This document shows positions 14,443-28,500 of a stretch of 64,000 nt of DNA, piece after piece (the first letter of the stretch is position 1; each line of letters opens with the position of its first letter). The notes under the pieces were generated by a model, which did not search any database, had not been told where the DNA came from, and saw only the letters and a list, made by a program, of their open reading frames with translations. The translations under genes and the position numbers were made by a program. This DNA is from Cardinalis cardinalis. Lineage: Eukaryota; Chordata; Aves; Passeriformes; Cardinalidae. Location: the NCBI GenBank assembly GCA_014549065.1, contig JACDOX010000027.1, positions 3,516,485 to 3,580,484 on the forward strand, given 5' to 3'.

Positions 14443-15099
14443 CTACTCGGCAAATTACCCAATCCACCCCCACACCAGATATGAACTTTTAAGAGATAGG
14501 TTTCAGGGCCTATATGTGATAAGGAAAAAAACCATATTAATTATTAATATTATTTTTCTCTTTCAGTTGCCTCAAGATGTCACAAAGTAGGAATTTCAAA
14601 ATATCTTGTTTTCACAGGCAAGGTGGATTAAANTCTGTTCTGTGATAGAGTGTTAAAACCTTCACAGGGTTAAGGGTTTTACCCAGTTAGCACAAAATCA
14701 CATGAGTGCCAGATGCATCATGACCTCTTCCTTACAAAGTGATAATTCCCTCTTACAACGAGATCCCAGCTGGAGTTAGAGCCCACAGTGCAGGTGCTGT
14801 CTGCCCCTTTTAGGGCTGCGGGTAGCTCACCCCATGCTTTGCCAAGGAGAAGCTGCCATGACCAGGCTCACATGGACCCTTCCTTGAGCAGGACATCCAG
14901 GGAGGGGGTTGTGGTAAGAGTTCCAGGACTGAGCTCCATCACCCCGTATGTGAACTTCCAGAGAGGCTTTTTCCTTCAGACGGCAACAGGTTTCTGCACA
15001 GGGCAGACCAAGCCCAGGAGTTCTTCCTATCAGGTGCAAATAATGAAACTGAAACAAATGCATTTTGTAGTATATGGTAGAGATAATTCATGCTATTTA

Positions 15100-15690
15100 T
15101 GTATAAAATATTGTAAAATCCAAGCTATGTCTTTTGACCACCCCAGCCGGGAGCAGAGTCTTATTTAACTAGTTCCCGGNCGACGTTAGGANAATATCGG
15201 GTCTCTTAACNNAAGAATGNAACCTTCCTGAGCGANGATCACTGACTTCCCTGGAATGTCGGGGCCACTCAAGAGAGGTTTCGCATCTCGAAGATTCCAT
15301 CTACTACGGTGATCCTCGGCATCACCCTGTTGCATGTGAATGCCGACTTCTCCGGAGGGCTCTGACGNCATCTAGACACCTGGAGTGGACTTTTGTCTAT
15401 TCCTGCACATGCATGGCCCTGGTTCTGCGTGTGAAGGGACACAAAGGAACATTCGGTCACCTCTGCCTCAGGCGGAATNAACTGCATGAAGAGCTGGCAG
15501 CGCAGAGCGGCCGGCGTGACCCGGGGAGACTCTGACCTTCGGGGGTCAGACCNGCGGAGTCACCCGGCGCCGCCCTTGGCTGTGGTGGGTTTTTTTTCTG
15601 ATCGAAATTCTGTTTCGCTGACAATCTAATAAATCATTGCTAAATTTTCTTATAAATTTGGCTCTCGATTTGATCATTTATAACAATTTG
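15100..15690 (+). mobile_element. LTR-like, CpG-rich block with unresolved ends
   Basis: A GC- and CpG-rich segment (15145-15590) is followed by AATAAATCATTGC at about 15629 and a T-rich tail ending TTTATAACA, the layout of a retroviral U3-R-U5 on the + strand. Many ambiguous bases cluster at 15180-15240. I could not find matching target duplications, so both limits are approximate and it may be truncated or a different repeat class. Confidence 0.5.
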
Positions 15691-18600
15691 TACAAAAAGG
15701 AGTTTTCATTTCAGATAACTGGGATTTTGTGTTGATAGTCGCCTTGGTGAAAAGATCTTGGCCACGTCTAATCTACATAGAAAACTTTGTTGAATATTCT
15801 TTGCTTCTGGTTTGTGTCTCTTTCTGTTTCTTGCACACATGCACTTGTAAANCATCAAGCTCAGAGGCCACAATCCCATCTGAGGCTTCCACAATTAGTG
15901 AGTAAATGTAACACTAATTGCAGTGGATCCGCACTGTATGTCATTCTCTGGCACAGAAATAGCAGCCCTGATTCTGAGTTCAAGGAGTTCACGTTAAAAC
16001 TTTAAGATCACAGATCACTTTCCTGGAATTTTACTTCCTTTTCTTCAAAACACCCTGAAAAGCTTATTCTGAGGCAGTGAACCAAGGTCAAATGGACTCT
16101 GTTTTCAGTCTGTTTGCGTATTTGCACAAGTTTAGAAAGCTCTTATCAGTTCATTTAAACAGGGTAAAGTAAAGAAAAACAAACCAGAGGGCAAAAAAGG
16201 CCCCTTCAAAGAACCTGATTCATGCAAGACACAAGTAATACNTAAATCAGATTTCTTGATTTGGGTCGCCTCCTTTTATGTGCACTTAAGTGCAACTACA
16301 GTAGCCCAAATTCCCCCCAAGTCCCCTTGGAATCTTTAAGGACCACAAAAATAATTGCATACTAGGGCCAAAGCAGTGCCATGACCTAGNTCTGCTTGTT
16401 TGTCCACCAGCAGAGCCCTTGGTCCAGCTCTTTCCTCTTCTGAGCTGTCAGTTTTCACAGATCTGCTAGGAATGTAATTATTCTGAAAATCTCTCTCCCT
16501 CTGTTTCGTTTGGTCGAAATAGGACAAGAAATGTAAAAGTCATTTGTCAAGGGGATGGGATGGGGAGAGGTCAGCAAATGAAGTGGTCATATGGACTTTT
16601 ATTTTTTTAGAAAAGCTGGTTTAAAACTCTGGGNAAAATTTAGACAGTGAGGAACACCCACAAAATAGGAAGAGAGAGAAATAGTACTAGGATTATTATT
16701 AGCATGACCAAAAAAGAGAGAGCTAGTCAGTGACAAGAATAGATATCAATAATTAAACCTTCANGTTTAGAAATTTTCAGAAAGCAGTTTGCATTTTAAG
16801 TAACACAGTACATAGTGAAACTAAAAATATCCAATATCTAATATTTTTTATGTCAATGTTCTAAAGAGGTATCAAGATTTTTTAAAAATTATGTNGTTTA
16901 ATATCTTCATTGCAATTTAAATGCCCAGAGAAGTTATCAATTTAAAATTAAGCCTGTGGGTTCAAAGATTATGTTCAGCTTTTCCTGATGGAGTGAGAGA
17001 ACAGATATTTTTGATTTTTTTGCAGATCAGAGTAAAAAAAGTGTGACTTAAAGTGATTTGTACTCAACTGAAAGTATCAGATATCATTTTTAGTTCACTA
17101 CCGTGTTGTGCACACTGCCAAAGAGACAACTTCAAGATCTAATTATCAGAAGATTTTCCAAAATATCAGTGCGTTTCAGCAGGCTGTCATGCTGTTGCCT
17201 TGTAAACAGCCATGTTCTCACGAAGCCTAGTAGCCAGTGATGGATTTACCCCATCAAACAAGGACTTCTTGCCAGTCACCATCCCAAATTCCAACTATTT
17301 TAGCAGAGAGAAAGAGCCACTACCAGGATTTAATTCACCTTGTCCTACAGGAGACATCTAAAATAAAGTAAATCACCCCTCAANATGGGGATTGTTCCCC
17401 GCTGATTAGAAGTGCTCCATGGGTGATTGTATAGATCTACNCTGTGGATATCTAAAGGTAGGAAAGATGCTTCTAGCCGTGATGCCTGCTTGTGTGGGGG
17501 CTGGATCTGGCCTCACTGAGGAAAACAAACATTGCTCTCAGCTCATGTCATCCTGAACTCCAGTCCCTGCTCAAGAGATCATGGCATTTAACAGCATGAA
17601 GGAAGGAATACTTTAGATTCCTTAACAACAAGGGAAGTCATTTACACTTCTGTGAGGCCTCTTATTTTTGGAGAATCAAGCCAGATTCCTCTTGATATCC
17701 CACATTATAAAAAGACTCACTTTTAGCCTGGCATTCTTCACATTGATTAGTTTCTATATCTACTTATTTGCTTATGTATTTTTTGCCTGTCTCTGAAACA
17801 TTTTCCTATAGAGTAGATGGCAAAGCCTGCATGTGCTGGGAAGATTAAGGTACAACTTGAACAACACTTTTTGGTTCATATTTTAATTCCTAATTACCTT
17901 GCTTCATAGAACTCCATCTCATCAAGATTCCTGTTGCTCAAGCAGAACAATGAACAAACGGAAGCTTCAAATATAATTTAAAGCTTCCTTAATTTAGGCT
18001 GTGATACTGAAGTTAAGCTGCATCCCTAATTTAGTACTCACAAAGGCAAACCAGTATTAGTTTGGAATTTTGCTTCACTGTAACTGATTTTTCTCAGTTA
18101 AATTTCAGGTTTGGTTAGCCATTTGGAATCAAAGAAACAGGTAGAAGAAGTTAAAGTTTGCTTTTAGAAGATTTGGTAGAGGACAGAAGAAGACTTTTTA
18201 GATAGGATTGTAACCATACGTCTTCCTTAGAAAGAAATTCCACTAAGGGGGAATAAAAGCCAAAGAAAGAGATTCTGAAGAACAAATCCCTATACATGAA
18301 GCCCCTGTGGGGGACAAAATTGCACTAAAGGAATACTTTTGATAAACTGGAGCTGGGGGAAACTTCTCTTGAAATTTTGAATAGTTCCATCCCAGGATTC
18401 TCTATNTGAAGCTTGCACCCAATGAAAAAATATCTACTTTGACCAAAGCCCATTTAGCCTTATTTTCCTTCTTTTTCTGTCCATTGAACCNTGCTAATCT
18501 GTACCCTGCATATTCTGCCACTGGTCAGGCAATATGCTTAGAAGTCTCCAGCCTTGCTTCAGTCCCCTGGCAGCAAGTCAACCAGTCAGCTGGCAAAGCT

Positions 18601-18854
18601 GGATAATTACTGCTTAGCCCTAAAGAGCTTAAAGTTTGTTTGCATGGACCTGTGTCCTGGCAACACCAAAGCATTGAACCAGAGGGCAAATTTTCCTTCC
18701 CCTGAACAAGTTCTGTGGGGAAGGAACATGGGGGAGTTTCAAACAGATGCTAAATGGTGGTTACCAGGAAGGACTACCAGGGACTGAGACATGTGGACTA
18801 TATTTTATGGTTGATTTGCTGTCATTATAAGGTAAAAGAGACCACCACTTTCAA

Positions 18855-18910
18855 GTACTTCCACAAAGTACCTAAAGGGTTTTTTTTGGAAACTGCCTTT
18901 GTGGAAGTAC
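18855..18910. repeat. 14-bp inverted repeat with 28-nt spacer
   Basis: GTACTTCCACAAAG at 18855-18868 is the exact reverse complement of CTTTGTGGAAGTAC at 18897-18910. The spacer contains a run of eight or more T. Both arms are followed by CTAAA, so a partial direct repeat is superimposed. Confidence 0.9.
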
Positions 18911-21808
18911 CTAAAAGACCTGAAAAGTAGGCTGTGGTAGAGACAAGACAAACACAGACATCAGGTTACACATTCTAAGTAAAGCTGGTGTTTTCTTTGT
19001 TTATTCAGTACAATTTGCTCATGATAACTTCTGTCTTTTGAGATTCTCCTGATTGTTATTGTTGTTTTTCATGGCTGAAGCAGCTTGACCCGCTTCATCT
19101 GGAAGAAAAAACACACAGGTGAGGATGATAAGGAATGTAATTAAGTAAGACTGAGCCACATTCAGCACTGTTCCTCTTGGCTTGCTGCTCCATGGTGTCC
19201 GTGTACAGTGTGTAGGATGGGACACTGGAGCATCACCAGAAGCTGCAGAATGGCCACCCTTCATGACACAGTCATGCCTGAAGTTAGGTGAACCTAGAAC
19301 CAAAGAATGGAAGCCCTAAAGTACTTCCTTGGTCACTAAACCATCTTGAAAATGTTGGCCGTCAGGTTATACAATCCTGCTCATGGTCTGAAGCAAAGCA
19401 TTAAAACAATCTTCAGTATTCCACCTAAGTACCCTCCTGTTTCAGTTGTGCTGCTTGCAGCCACATAACTCCAGTAGCACTCATGCAATTGCATTTGTAT
19501 TGCAAACTGATAAGCACTGGGGTGATTCAAAGCTGTATTGAACATGATGGATGCAGGGAAAGAAGTAGCAAGACACTCTGGAGTCCAGTGTGAGCATCAC
19601 CAAAATAATGAAGGAAGTTGCATTGTACCTCATGATTCAGCACTGGTCTGCAAAAGCAAACTTGAACTACTTTGGGACCAGATTTGCTGCTTGGTCACAA
19701 AAAANCTGTGGAAGTCTTCTGAGGCAGCCTAAACTGTATGTCCAGAGAAAAATTTACCACTTTGTCAGGGGGTTCACCAAGTATTTTTCATCCCTACAGA
19801 CCAGCCCTGCTGTGCCTGACCTCTCCAAACCATTTGGTGTCACATGGCTGAGTGACAAACCACTCCACNGTCTTTCCTAGAGGAACACTGGCCCTGCTGT
19901 CAGCTAGGGAGATGGGAAGTATAAGCAGCCTTAAATTGGGATGAGAGAAGTGTAGATGTTTAGGGAGGGGTTTAAGAAACGCTTTAAGCTTTGTGTTTGC
20001 AGCAGAAACATAAAGAGATCTTTGGGGGGTTTTTTAAGACTGAGAGGCTGTTGTTTGGTGTGCACACCCAAACCTTGAGAATTAAGTACCAGAAATGCAT
20101 TGTGCCTAAGCCTCTTAATCCAAATTTATTTTTACACAATATTCGACCTATGTCCCCTGAAATGTTACAGGCCACAACTCTGAGGAGATCAGAACTTATT
20201 ATCTGGAAACAAAGGGCACCCAGCATCTCAGGGATCTGATTAGTTATTTAGAGATGCTTTTTACTTGAAATTTTTATGTGGTTGTAATAATACTTAATAT
20301 GTGATATTCCAGTGCAAACTTCTCTTTCAGCAACAATACCAATCACAGCTTGCAATGTTACTGTGCTTGTCCATAACAGCACATTTCTTTTTCCTAATTC
20401 AGGTGGGGGATTTTTTGGAAANGTGTATATGGGGCAGTTGAATTTTTATGGATAAGCAGTTCCAAAACAAACAAACAAAAAAATTTTGAAAATGTGCTAA
20501 GAGCAAGATTGTTCTCTAGTTACTGATGCACTCCCTTAAATCTGTCTAGCGAAATTGANGGCATCTTAATATTTTTTTGTTTACTTAGCAAATCCTGCAA
20601 TGCTGATGTAATCTTTATTCTCTTNGCTGGTTAAACTATCGTGGCAGAAACATAAAACTGTAGTGCTTCCATTAATGATGCATGGGAAGGAGTGACAAGC
20701 ACTTCACTTGGAGAACCTCAGAGGACTTAGGTACTGAAGCTGGGACANGGATGGAATGTCAGTTCCTGATTCCACATTGTTGTGAAACCTGCCAAAAAGG
20801 CATTGCCCAGTGTCAGACATGAGTGTCCTGGGGAAGTGAGCACATCTAGATGTTGGCCCTGTTGAAAGGTCTGGGTTCTCATTTGTTTTTTCATCCTGAC
20901 CAGCACTCATAGGGTCAAGGAGAGACTGGTGTGCTGGGCACGGTTCCATATGGTCATTTCAGGGATTCTTTGGGTTTTCTTGGTCCATCTTATCCCAAAA
21001 GGGAAGTGGCAATGGACCTGAAAGATTAATGAAATCTGGCTCCCTGACATCAGGAAAGAAGTGTCCAGCCTGTACTGCCCTGCAGTGCCCTCAGTCAGAC
21101 CTCCTTCTCTCAGGTGCAACCACACAGATCAGGTCTGGAATCTGCACTGGCCCAGATGTCAGTTGAGAGAAAGCCACTGGATATACAGGCATACAGATCT
21201 GGAAATGGCATTTGGACTCAGGTTGGGAAATACAGTCAAGTCCTTGAGAAACTAGGCCTTTGTGCCTTTTCAGAAGTATTGAAATTCAAATATTCATTCT
21301 TCTCCTTGCCTGGGGAAAGAGAAGGCTCCTCAGGGAGGNAACTGGTCTCATTAGAGAGTTTCTCTAGCTGAATACACAATATACCAGCCTCTCCTGGCTG
21401 GTGGTCGTTGTCCAAGGGAGCCTTTNTCCTCAAATCCTTTCCACCTGCTACAAGGATGGTGTCCAGAAAAGCCTGGTGGCACTGGCTTGAGCAAGCAGCT
21501 AAACTGGGGCACATCTCTTCTGCTTATCCTCTTTCTTCCAAATGAGAACTTTACACTTCTTTTCCACTTGATCTTGCTTCAGCTCATCCACCCAGNCCAC
21601 GGGACTTGCTGGGAAAAAGCAAATCAAGATGTGATCCAGCTGTATCCTGATGTCCCTGGAGATTGCTGTTCCTGTCTTACAGGTTTAAGTAACTTCAGGG
21701 CTAACATAAACCATTATGGTGTACCCAGTTACCTGGCAGCTGGAGTCCTACCATCCAGTTACATGTTAGCTTTTATACACATATTTTTAAAATTTAATTT
21801 AATTTTGC

Positions 21809-21830
21809 TTGTTTGTTTGTTTGTTTGTTT
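21809..21830 (+). repeat. (TTTG)n microsatellite
   Basis: About five uninterrupted TTTG units lie about 90 bp upstream of the LTR at 21916. Confidence 0.9.
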
Positions 21831-21915
21831 AATCTGCCCCCATTACATTATTTCATGAGCTGTGGGCTAAAAGTGTATTTTGCTATTAAAGTCCTCCTTC
21901 ACATGAATAGAATAC

Positions 21916-22575
21916 TGTTGTGTTGTGTTTGTTGGATGGTTCTGTTCTCCCCTGCCTAANTTGGTCTGTTCTGTTCCCCTTTGTTTTANAATGGTTCTGC
22001 CNTGGTTCTCCCTCCCCTCCCTGCTACTGCCTGTTATTCCAACTCCTCCCCAAATGCCCTGGTTATGGATGTATCCTTCCGTAGATCCCTCCGCGGTGCC
22101 TTGTCCATCACTCTCTGCCCACACCTCTATCTCTAGAATCTTCTACTCGGAGCAGAGAGTGATTGGCTCAAGGGCCAGGGCCCCTCCTTTAAGTTGTTCC
22201 CATTGGTATTTCTTCCATGTCAATCCTTTGTAATCCACTCCCCCCCTGCAACCCTATTTGTCCAAGAGCTGGCTCCTCCCCTGNATTCCCTTCCCTTTAT
22301 AATCTGCTGTAACTCCTCCCTAATTCTCTTTGGCTGCTGGTTCTCCCTGGAGGCAACAAATGCGGACTGTACCCCAGCTAAAGAGCGCTCTCTCTTACTC
22401 CTGTTGGCCGCAGCTTCTAACCGGTCTTGTCCTCGCACAAGGCNGCGCTGCAGCTGTAACGCTGGGCATTTTGCCTTAGGCGCTGTCCCCAAGCCAGGCT
22501 ATTGGGACAAGTGCCCCCCGTGCTGCTAGCGGTTGCTGGCCANCNAGCCAGGATGTTTCTCGCCAGACCGCTGCA
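21916..22575 (+). mobile_element. Solo LTR with 6-bp target duplication GAATAC, 660 bp
   Basis: A perfect direct repeat GAATAC at 21910-21915 and 22576-22581 flanks a block starting TGTTG and ending TGCA, the canonical LTR ends. The block is more GC- and CpG-rich than its surroundings and has a TTTATAAT box near 22297. The 6-bp duplication fits a class II (ERVK-like) element. No gag, pol or env is adjacent, so this is a recombined solo LTR. Open frames in the block are not coding. Confidence 0.88.
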
Positions 22576-22581
22576 GAATAC

Positions 22582-25500
22582 CTTTAGTGATGGTAGGCCT
22601 GATTCGCAGATAAGAAAGGTGTGGGCATGGAGCAGTGACAAGAACAAGTCTGCCCTTTGAAAATTGAGTCAGTGGAATGCATACCTATAAGGTGAACTTC
22701 TGAAAGTGGTACATGCAGGAGTTCTTAAGGGTTTCAGTGCCAAGGTGGTTCCAGCCATTATCCAACTCCTAGCCTTTTTACAAATCAGTATGTAGAACCA
22801 ACATCTACATAACAAAGCAGTGCACCAAATGTTGATAACTCTTCTCTGAAGTTAGAAAACAAAGGAAAGACTGAACAGGCTGTACTTAAGGCATTGAACT
22901 TTCCCCCAGGAGGCCTTGTTACATTCCTGGCTGCACCTGAAACCCTCTGTGATTTTGATCAATGCATTTTCTAGTTTAGTCTCTGTATTGGATTTGAAAA
23001 GGAAGAGAGAGGAAATAGGTCACAGCAAGGATGTTTAACATTGTAGGATCTTTATGTTTCAGANAGAAGAAATACTAATCCACTGATGGAAGGTAAGTTA
23101 CTTAACTCAGGGTGATTAGACTTCTTCCTGAGAATGCCAATTCAGGCACATTCCTTGAATAGCCAGGACCAGTTGGGACCTTTCTGTCTTTATCTCAAAA
23201 CAATGCAAGAGAGAAACCACTGACCACAANTAAAATTGTGGTGAATGCAAAACCATGTGACCTCCACAACTGAAAGAAGTGGAATTGACCATCACTTGTA
23301 TTCCTTGAACATTGGCCTAGGAGATTTGTGTGCCCCAAACTTGACCCCAAGACTTGTTTATACCATACACCAGCGCTTATGCATGATGCCCAGACCCAGA
23401 GGAAGTAGCAAAGANGAGCGACATCTGAAATAGTAATTTTTTTTTGGTGCTTAATGACAGGTCTGCACCAAGCACTCTACTGAAGAATGCGATTTACATA
23501 TCAAAAGCGCTTCCTGGACTCCTGCATCTATTGTTTTAAGGGTCAGAGCCCTGCTTTGGCCATTTAATGACCAGGCCAGAGGTGAGATTCAATTGAAGCA
23601 ATTTCACCCCATTTGTGAGATTTTCAAGAAGACAAAGGAAAGGTAGGGGGGTTGAGGAAAGAGAAGCGAAGGAAAACAGTTGAACTTGTGGTNTATAAAT
23701 GAGCAGGAGTAATGAAAGAGAAAAACCATAGCCCTTAAAGACAGAAAAGTTAAGTTGAACAAAAAAGATGTGTAATTCACTTTCCATGCAAATCAAGAAT
23801 TTGAGATTAACTATTCTGTTCCANTGCTAAACTGTAAAGCATGATTTGTATATATTCCTCCAATAAATTATTTTACTGAGATTAAAGTTTTTTGACATTA
23901 GAATTAGGACAAAATTATCATTTTGGCAAGGCTTCTTTAGTCTTCCAGTTTCTCTCGCAAAAGTAAAAGCTCCCCTGAATGGCAGAATATCCATCATGTT
24001 TTTTAGAACCACCTTCATTTTTCCATTGGAAGAGAAACTGACAGGGTGACTAATGAATTGTCACACACCATGACTTGCACTTAGAGAAACATATGAAAAA
24101 GCTGTGAAGCACAGTGTGAGCAATTTCCTAGGCTACAAAAAAGAACATTGANCCTTGTGGTGATCCAAAGATTCCTGTCACTGGGAAAGATTAAGGGTTT
24201 CAGGAATATATCAAATGAAGCTGAGAACTCAAATTGTCCGTGTCCAGTTTATAGCTCCAGCTTTTTCCCCTGAGCAACTTGTTTATTTTCCTTTCCCCAT
24301 GTATTTCAAGAACTAATGGTTACACATCACTTTGGGGAAAACAAAACATGATCACTTCCTCAAGTAGACTCAGATTTGTTGCTTAATTGATTAATATTAA
24401 TTTCAAATTCTCAGTTTATTTTTTGATGTTGCTGTTTAATAAACACGACCATCTATTTCCCTTATGTGTGGTGCTCTGTAAATCATCTGTAGAGCTGCTA
24501 TATCACAGATTAGTGTAGCATTTTAAGTATATCAAGATCTATATGTGGAGTAGANTTCATGAGCATATGGTAGAATACCACAATGCTGCTAATGGCAATA
24601 AAATACATTTATACAGAACATATAGTATGCTTTCTTTTCAACNCTATTAATTTCTGTATGCTTTAATATAGTGGTATATAAGATACCTTCAATGTTAGAT
24701 TCAGCGTGGGCTGGGGCATGCCTGGCCGCCCAGCTGATCTTACAGGGAATTTCTGACTTGTCCAAAATCTTCAGTCCCTCTGACTTTAACAAAGAATAAT
24801 CCTTACATCAACAAACAGCAAGAATGCTTCCGTTAAAAACAAAACACAAAAAAATACTCCAATCCCAGAAAGCATTGAGCATTTCCTCACAGGAAATAAA
24901 AAGTGCATATCAGTGTTATGCAGTGTCAAAAGCTAGACACATACTTCAACATCTTCTACATGAGGACACATAAGGGGAAAAGTGCCATAAAGGGTCAGGC
25001 CTTCTAACAAAATCTGTTCTCTGGCAGTGAGTTAGAAAAGAACAGGGTAAGTAAATACAAAACTTCCTTTAAATATTATCCTAGGCTTTGAACATTCATA
25101 GCTCAGAGATTTCTCAGCAGGAGACCCTTGTGAGCAATCTCGAGTGCTCTCCCTTGACTTGTTCATGCAAAGTTTTAGCACTTCCAGAATCTTAAAATGG
25201 AAAGTCCTGAAAATTGAATTGCAGGAGAAAAACTAATTTTTTTAACTATTAGGATTAATGCTGTACATTGAAAAATAAAAAGAAAAANAGGCTTCTTCTG
25301 GCAATTANTTTTATAAGTTCACATTTTGTTAGCAACCATAAATAATGTAACATTGCTCTTGGCTTCTGAGAAAATGGGATGCTTCTATCAGCTGTAACAT
25401 TCTTTCTAATACACACCCAAAAATCAATTGCTTGATTTTATTTAGCTTTTCAACAGCCCATAGAGTGACTTGCAAATTATTTCCAATGGAAAAAATCCAG

Positions 25501-28500
25501 ACTGTTTTTAAATTGTTTGCACCAAATAACAGAAATCCCACAAAACCTGACATATAAGTCATTACNTCTTATAAGGTTACTGTGTATGTTCCTTTCCAGA
25601 AAGAAATCTGAGAGCAATGCTAAAGTATTTGCTAAAATTAGCAATTACCTTGTCTTTCAATAACACAGTTACACAACTAAAGGCAATTTGGTGAAAAATG
25701 TTACACCTCATCAAACATATGCGACCATAAATTTTACATTTTTAGTACAGGAAACTGCTTTATAACATGAGGGTCAAAGTCAACGCCTGCTGAGATGTCT
25801 GCTCCACAGAAAGCAGATGATGATAATGGATACAATACACTATCCATAAATAGCATTCACTTTGCCTTACTTATTATTTATTGCTAGAGTCCAATAATGG
25901 AAAATCAATCTACTTTAGCCTCGCCATTACTGGATTCTGTGCAACCAATTTTGTTTCCTTTTGGAATTACATAAATCAAGGTTGTGAGTTCATTTTCCTG
26001 TTCCACAAACACTTCATACTTTTACACTCATCCTCAGTGAATGACATGTATGATTACATCACTGTCACCTTCCTTCAGATGCCTTAATAGATTGTGCAGT
26101 CAGCACTGGGTTGCATGACTGGGACCAACTCTTTGTAAGAATACTTTATTTACTCTCTTCCAGTCTAATAAAAGCAAACAAACAAACCCCCAAAAGACAC
26201 CATCAGATNCTGTTTCCTTGGATATTTTCCCAAGAATACATTCAGGATGTGCATGTGAAATAGTTGTCCACAACACACCAATAATTTTAAATTNTTTTTT
26301 CAAATTCAACCCTATGCATGTAGGCTTTTCCCAAAGGCTTGACCTCCAGATTCTTCTTTCATCAGGGCTTTCCAACAGACAAAAAGCTTAAGGCAAAGTG
26401 TTATTTAGACTCCATAAACTCCCCATGCCTGACCACTTGACCTCCAATCATCCAGGCTGCTGCTTAGCTCATTTCCCAGCAGACTTGGCCTGTGCCAATT
26501 GGAACAGTTCAAGAGTAGTGCACTTAAACATCATTTCCAGTGGGCTCTATGGATAGCCCTCCTCCAAGTCTGCTCTCTATAGACTCCCTCAATGCTATCT
26601 CAGCAGGTGTTGCACCCTCAAATACTACATGCTTTCATTTAAGTGAATTAATTTTTATATTTTTTTTTAATCTGGGGGAAAGAAAGCTGTGGAAACTTTT
26701 AAACNAAAGGCAATAAACGGGCACTTTCAAATACAATGAACTGGATAAAAAACCCTGCAGACATAAGCAAGTTATGTTTGAAGGCCACAGGATGACAAAC
26801 AGCACAGGGGAGCTCCAGGGCCATTTGAGATGTAGTGTTGATTGGCCAATCTNATCTTAAGGGGAATACAGCCCTAAATAATATGGACATGAGCTAGGCT
26901 GTGCCTCCAGGCAGGGAGAGAGGCTGTGTCCTGGCCATCTACAGTTTAGCAGAGGCATGGCTAAATATGCCTTCAATCTTCATGTGACTGAGAACCAGAC
27001 TGAGCTGTATGATAGTGATGCTCTCACCACTTACAAAGTAAGTAGGTAGGTACAAAAATGGCAAAAGCAGATCTGCTGACTGAAATGATATTTTGATAGC
27101 TAAAAAATGTGATTCATTTCACAATTCTCGAATGAAGTCCTCTTTACAAGGACAATGCTTCAAAACTGCACAGAAAGTGACAAATTTCTTCTGGTATTCT
27201 TCAGGTCAATTCAAGTCTAAGTCTGTATTAAACAACAAGATCCTATGTGAAGTTATTTTGGAAGCTCACTGAAAGCACCGGGCTCACAGCAGACAATGCT
27301 CTATTTGGAATAGTGAGGAACCTCCACCCTTCTGGGAATTCCCCGTTCCCAGAATGCTGCGCGTGTATTGCTCCTTCATTTAGTGCTCCAGACAAAGTTG
27401 AAATGAAAGGAAATGGACAATATAAACTCTTGCATGACATTATAATTAAATCTGTGACTTGTCAAAATTAGCCAGATCCCATATGTGTGTTAATTATAGC
27501 AAGAAAGCAAACAAAATGTCAATATTCAAAACAAATCCTACCAACAGGAAATGGTTATCAAGCTGTGAAAAAATGTTTATCAGGAAATGTTTTTACACTA
27601 TCCAAAACATTTCCTGTCTGTAACCTTTTTTGTGGGAAAAAGAGTATCTGTGGTGCTAGAAATAGAATCTTTGCAAGGAATTAAATGACAGTGCTTATGG
27701 AAAATGGTAATAGTCACAGATCTAGCTTCTTTCCTGTTTTCTTCTTTGTACATAGTATGATGTAACTCCAAAAGAGACCTGTTTTCAGAAGTTACATCGG
27801 CATCACTAAAGTTTGTACTTCATAGATTTAAAAATAATTCAAAGCAAATTTTTTATTGGTAATATCTAAGCATAGACGTAGTGGGCACTTAAGCCTTTGC
27901 TCCCTGAGACTGACAGTGAAACAGTATTTCTATTAAAATATCTGGAAAAGATCAAAAGAGATTAATTAGGCTGAAAAACAGTACTATTGAAGGCATCAAA
28001 AGATGATACTCAAGGGGAAGGGGAGCCAGAGATTATCTGTTGAAATGCTTACTCAAATATCATGAAGAATTATATTTCCATAATCATGACTTTTCAAAAC
28101 TAGGAAAATTCTGATTTGTTGCAAACATTATGGGTAGTATCACAAAAGAGCTTGCATTGAATATAAGCAAATACTTGTCAGGATCAACCTATAAGACATT
28201 ACTAAAAATAGAACTGCATGATAGACAATTCTTCCTAGATTTTTCTATCAGCCATATGACATCTGACTTGTACCCTGTTATTCCATTCTTAAAATAGCCC
28301 ATCCTCCCAAAAAACAACAGTGAACTTTATCTGCTTTTTAAAGGGAATTCAGCCAATAAAACTGCTTGAGTATTTGGAAAAATTTGGTTATTGTGAAATA
28401 ATCTTTTTATTAATCAACACTTATACAAAAGACATTTTGCTTTGATTAAAAACTGTTATTTGTTCCTATTTCAACTGCAGGGTCTGTACCTCTTATTGCA

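Larger units (their letters stand above)
15691..21909. other. Intergenic, no gene seen
   Basis: AT-rich DNA with the hairpin at 18855-18910 as its only distinct structure. Open frames are short and lack domain signatures; the one at 19019-19303 (-) contains a run of five Asn from a TTG/ATT repeat. Confidence 0.55.

Noticed and set aside
19019..19303. 94-codon - strand frame with a hydrophobic stretch
   Set aside because: Hydrophobic run is short, followed by an Asn repeat from simple sequence; no splice or family support.
21786..22529. Several 75-123 codon frames around the LTR
   Set aside because: They fall in or next to the 21916-22575 LTR on both strands and lack gag, pol or env motifs.
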